DNA of 7,388 bases. It comes from Natrialbaceae archaeon Tc-Br11_E2g1 (lineage in GTDB: Archaea > Halobacteriota > Halobacteria > Halobacteriales > Natrialbaceae). Positions 5,876 to 7,388 of the stretch are shown here, one piece after another; position 1 is the stretch's first letter, and the number at the start of each line of letters is the position of its first letter. The notes below the pieces were generated by a model that saw only the letters and a program-made list of their open reading frames with translations, made no database searches and was not told where the DNA came from. The DNA lies in NCBI GenBank assembly GCA_001564255.1, contig LKNC01000140.1, positions 1-7,388 of the forward strand, in the 5' to 3' direction. A program made the translations under genes and the position numbers.

Positions 5876-6274
5876 TCAGTTTTCAATAGACGTCTCGACT
5901 CGCTGGTCGTACTTGTCCTCGAACTCCTGAATGAGTTGGCCCATCTTGGCGTACCAGTCGTTTAGCATCCGTTGCATCTCGTCTGCGATCCGTTTCGGGT
6001 CCCTCGGGTGGTAGACGTGGTAGTAGCCGCCTTGATCGTAGTTGACCTGCTCTTTCTGAATGAACCCGGCCTGGAGTAGCCGTTGAATCGATCGGTAGGC
6101 GGTCGAACGCTCACGGTCGACGACGTCGGCGATCTCGTCGATCGTCAGGGGCTCGTCGCTCTCGACCAGCACCCGGAAACACTCCCTGTCCAGTTGCTTC
6201 AATCCGTGCAAACACTCCAACAGTCCCTCACACTGCATGTCCTGCTGGAGGTATTCGACCATCGAGGTACCCAT
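5876..6274 (-). CDS. TrmB-type winged-helix transcriptional regulator with N-terminal cysteines
   Basis: This encodes a 132-aa DNA-binding protein. After a short Gln/Met-rich head come Cys15 and Cys21 in CEGLLECLHGL and Cys32 in LDRECFRVL. A winged helix-turn-helix spans roughly 30-90: TIDEIADVVDRERSTAYRSI (44-63, with the recognition helix around 55-66), then LLQAGFIQKEQV and the wing NYDQGGYYHVYHP (78-90). A charged C-terminal helix (92-125) probably dimerises. There is no sugar-binding TrmB C-terminal domain, so this is a short, single-domain member. Three cysteines close to the HTH in an otherwise Cys-poor proteome suggest thiol sensing; a TrmB-family thiol regulator called OxsR is described in Haloferax volcanii, and this could be related, but I cannot confirm orthology. 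ATG 6274 fits the TATA-like CTTTTAC; ATG 6262 (128 aa) is the alternative. Its probable targets are itself and the following thioredoxin gene. Confidence 0.85.
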   Translation of the reverse strand: MGTSMVEYLQQDMQCEGLLECLHGLKQLDRECFRVLVESDEPLTIDEIADVVDRERSTAYRSIQRLLQAGFIQKEQVNYDQGGYYHVYHPRDPKRIADEMQRMLNDWYAKMGQLIQEFEDKYDQRVETSIEN

Positions 6275-6302
6275 AGTGTTCTGTGGGTGTACGGACCGGA
6301 CT

Positions 6303-6310
6303 GGTAAAAG
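6303..6310 (-). promoter_or_regulatory. TATA-like box of the regulator gene (CTTTTACC)
   Basis: On the minus strand CTTTTACC is centred about 33 bp before the ATG at 6274, predicting a leader of about 6 nt (18 nt if ATG 6262 is used). The putative operator begins 9-10 bp further upstream, so the element would abut the BRE. Confidence 0.5.
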
Positions 6311-6313
6311 GGT

Positions 6314-6332
6314 TTTGTGTATACTGTACAAA
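6314..6332. promoter_or_regulatory. Putative operator copy B (contains GTATACTGTACA), regulator promoter
   Basis: The minus-strand sequence TTTGTACAGTATACACAAA is an imperfect 19-bp palindrome with outer arms TTTGT and ACAAA. Within it, GTATACTGTACA (+ strand, 6319-6330) matches the thioredoxin-promoter element except for the two middle bases. It lies directly upstream of the TATA-like box of the regulator gene, as expected of an autoregulatory site. Binding by this regulator is inferred and not shown by the sequence. Confidence 0.5.
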
Positions 6333-6487
6333 CCTGGACCAGCGGACACTGAGGCGACCCCACCGAGGGTTCCGGCCGATGGGGGCTCCCCGCCCGCGGA
6401 GACGACCGTTCCAACCGGACGGTCATCGAGTGAGCCACTCCGACGCTCACGGTCGGCGACCAGCGTCGTCTTTCGGTGCCGGTGGCG

Positions 6488-6501
6488 ATACAGTAGTGTA
6501 T
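6488..6501. repeat. Inverted repeat ATACA-GTAG-TGTAT
   Basis: Five-base arms flank four bases, about 215 bp upstream of the regulator start and 125 bp past the tfb stop. The ATACA/TGTAT half-sites resemble those in the two putative operators but point the opposite way. No promoter is obvious beside it, so its relation to them is uncertain. Confidence 0.3.
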
Positions 6502-6603
6502 GCTATGGGAATAAGTCTACAACGGCGTTACCCGATCACCCCCTGTTGCCGACGGATCGCCTCGGTGTCGATCGCGACGGCCCGCTCGAACGACTTTCGA
6601 CAA

Positions 6604-6621
6604 AGGGCGGACTCGGGAGTC
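6604..6621 (-). terminator. Weak terminator candidate after tfb
   Basis: The palindrome GACTC-GG-GAGTC (6610-6621) lies six bases beyond the tfb stop and is followed on the minus strand by CGCCCTTTG. The T-run is only three long and the two-base spacer is too short for a full hairpin, so this is a weak call. Confidence 0.25.
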
Positions 6622-6626
6622 GGTGG

Positions 6627-7388
6627 TTACCCGTGGATACCCATCGCCTCGATCTGTTCTTGATACCGATTGCGGATCGTCACCTCGGTAACCTGTGCGA
6701 CGTCTGCGACTTCCCGCTGGGTCTTTTTTTCGTTACAGAGCAACGAAGCGGCGTAGATCGCGGCGGCGGCGTACCCGGTTGGCGATTTCCCCGAGAGCAG
6801 CCCTTCTTCGGCGGTCTTCTCGATGATCTCGTTTGCTTTCGTCTGGACCTCTTCGGAGAGTTCGAGTTCGGAACAGAAGCGAGGGACGTACTTTTTCGGG
6901 TCGACGGGGCGCATCTCGAGGCCGAGTTCCTGTGAGATGTACCGGTACGTGCGCCCGATCTCTTTGCGTTCGACGCGCGATACCTCGGAGATCTCCTCGA
7001 GACTCCGTGGAATGCCTTCCTTCCGGCAGGCGGCGTACAGTGCGGACGTGGCGACCCCCTCGATCGACCGTCCGCGGATCAGGTCCTCTTTGAGCGCACG
7101 TCGATAGATGACCGACGCGACCTCTCTGACCGAGCGTGGGACACCCAGGGCGGAGGCCATCCGGTCGATCTCGCTGAGTGCGAACTGGAGGTTGCGTTCG
7201 CCTGCGTCTTTGGTTCGGATGCGTTCTTGCCACTTTCGCAGCCGATGCATCTGGCTGCGCTTTTTCGATGAAATAGAACGACCGTATGCGTCTTTGTCCT
7301 TCCAATCTATCGTCGTCGTCAACCCCTTGTCGTGCATCGTCTGTGTCGTCGGTGCACCGACACGCGACTTCTGCTGTCGCTCCTGGTG
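6627..7388 (-). CDS. tfb: Transcription initiation factor B (TFB/TFIIB), N-terminus beyond the window
   Basis: TFB binds the TATA-TBP complex and BRE and recruits archaeal RNA polymerase. The window holds 253 residues; the reading frame runs open through the right edge, so the N-terminal zinc ribbon is missing only because the window ends. The visible part begins in the B-reader/linker: [15 protein letters not shown] (10-24), then [12 protein letters not shown] (28-39). Next come the charged linker [16 protein letters not shown] and two cyclin-fold repeats: the first around [20 protein letters not shown] through [17 protein letters not shown], the second around [20 protein letters not shown] through the DNA-binding helix [14 protein letters not shown] near the end. 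Haloarchaea usually encode several TFB paralogues, so this may be one of a set; which one cannot be told from here. Confidence 0.97.
   Translation of the reverse strand, partial: HQERQQKSRVGAPTTQTMHDKGLTTTIDWKDKDAYGRSISSKKRSQMHRLRKWQERIRTKDAGERNLQFALSEIDRMASALGVPRSVREVASVIYRRALKEDLIRGRSIEGVATSALYAACRKEGIPRSLEEISEVSRVERKEIGRTYRYISQELGLEMRPVDPKKYVPRFCSELELSEEVQTKANEIIEKTAEEGLLSGKSPTGYAAAAIYAASLLCNEKKTQREVADVAQVTEVTIRNRYQEQIEAMGIHG

Larger units (their letters stand above)
6275..6626. other. 352-bp intergenic region between tfb and the regulator gene
   Basis: I find no gene supported here. The half nearest the regulator holds its promoter and putative operator. The rest contains an inverted repeat GACCGT (6404-6409)/ACGGTC (6419-6424), a divergent ATACA-GTAG-TGTAT repeat (6488-6501), and a short palindrome GACTC-GG-GAGTC (6610-6621) just behind the tfb stop. 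Translations in both strands lack the acidic composition of the neighbouring proteins. Confidence 0.5.

Noticed and set aside
6237..6935. + strand open frame running from the regulator promoter into tfb
   Set aside because: It crosses the antisense strand of tfb and the regulator promoter, shows no domain, and has composition typical of a shadow frame.
1..7388. CRISPR array, insertion sequence, attachment site or defence cassette
   Set aside because: There are no regularly spaced repeats, transposase or integrase motifs, or terminal inverted repeats. All recognised genes are core-type haloarchaeal genes of uniform composition.

Overview
The window looks like an ordinary chromosomal stretch of a halophilic archaeon (Halobacteria). 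It is GC-rich, nearly every predicted protein is strongly acidic (Asp/Glu-rich with few Lys), promoters look like BRE/TATA elements placed for leaderless transcripts, and the right edge encodes an archaeal transcription factor B. It also carries a bacterial-type uvrB, which haloarchaea are known to have. I see no tRNA, rRNA, CRISPR array, insertion sequence or prophage gene.

Layout, left to right. A universal-stress-protein family gene on the + strand (84-539) is preceded by a TATA-like element and a perfect GC palindrome that ends two bases before its ATG. A 449-bp gap with several inverted repeats follows, then uvrB on the + strand (989-3043, GTG start). uvrB converges, with a 12-bp gap, on a run of six minus-strand genes. 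Read in their own direction (right to left) these are: a partial tfb (6627-7388, N-terminus beyond the window), a 352-bp gap, a winged-helix TrmB-type regulator with three N-terminal cysteines (5876-6274), a WCGPC thioredoxin (5437-5772), a class-V PLP aminotransferase/cysteine-desulfurase-like enzyme that lacks the usual C-terminal catalytic cysteine (4266-5372), and two tandem paralogous GNAT acetyltransferases (3681-4166 and 3056-3574).

How they may work together. The regulator and thioredoxin genes carry nearly the same promoter-upstream element, GTATAC-NN-TACA (10 of 12 bases identical). It lies in the same orientation about 45-47 bp before both start codons and just upstream of both TATA-like boxes. 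The simplest reading is a small thiol/redox regulon: a cysteine-containing regulator controls itself and the downstream thioredoxin, and possibly the PLP enzyme 64 bp further on. This is inference from sequence. UvrB (nucleotide-excision repair) and the Usp fit a general stress theme but need not be co-regulated. The GNAT pair looks like a local gene duplication that then diverged.

Nothing here shows a wholly new system. The shared operator and the usp palindrome are the observations most worth testing.
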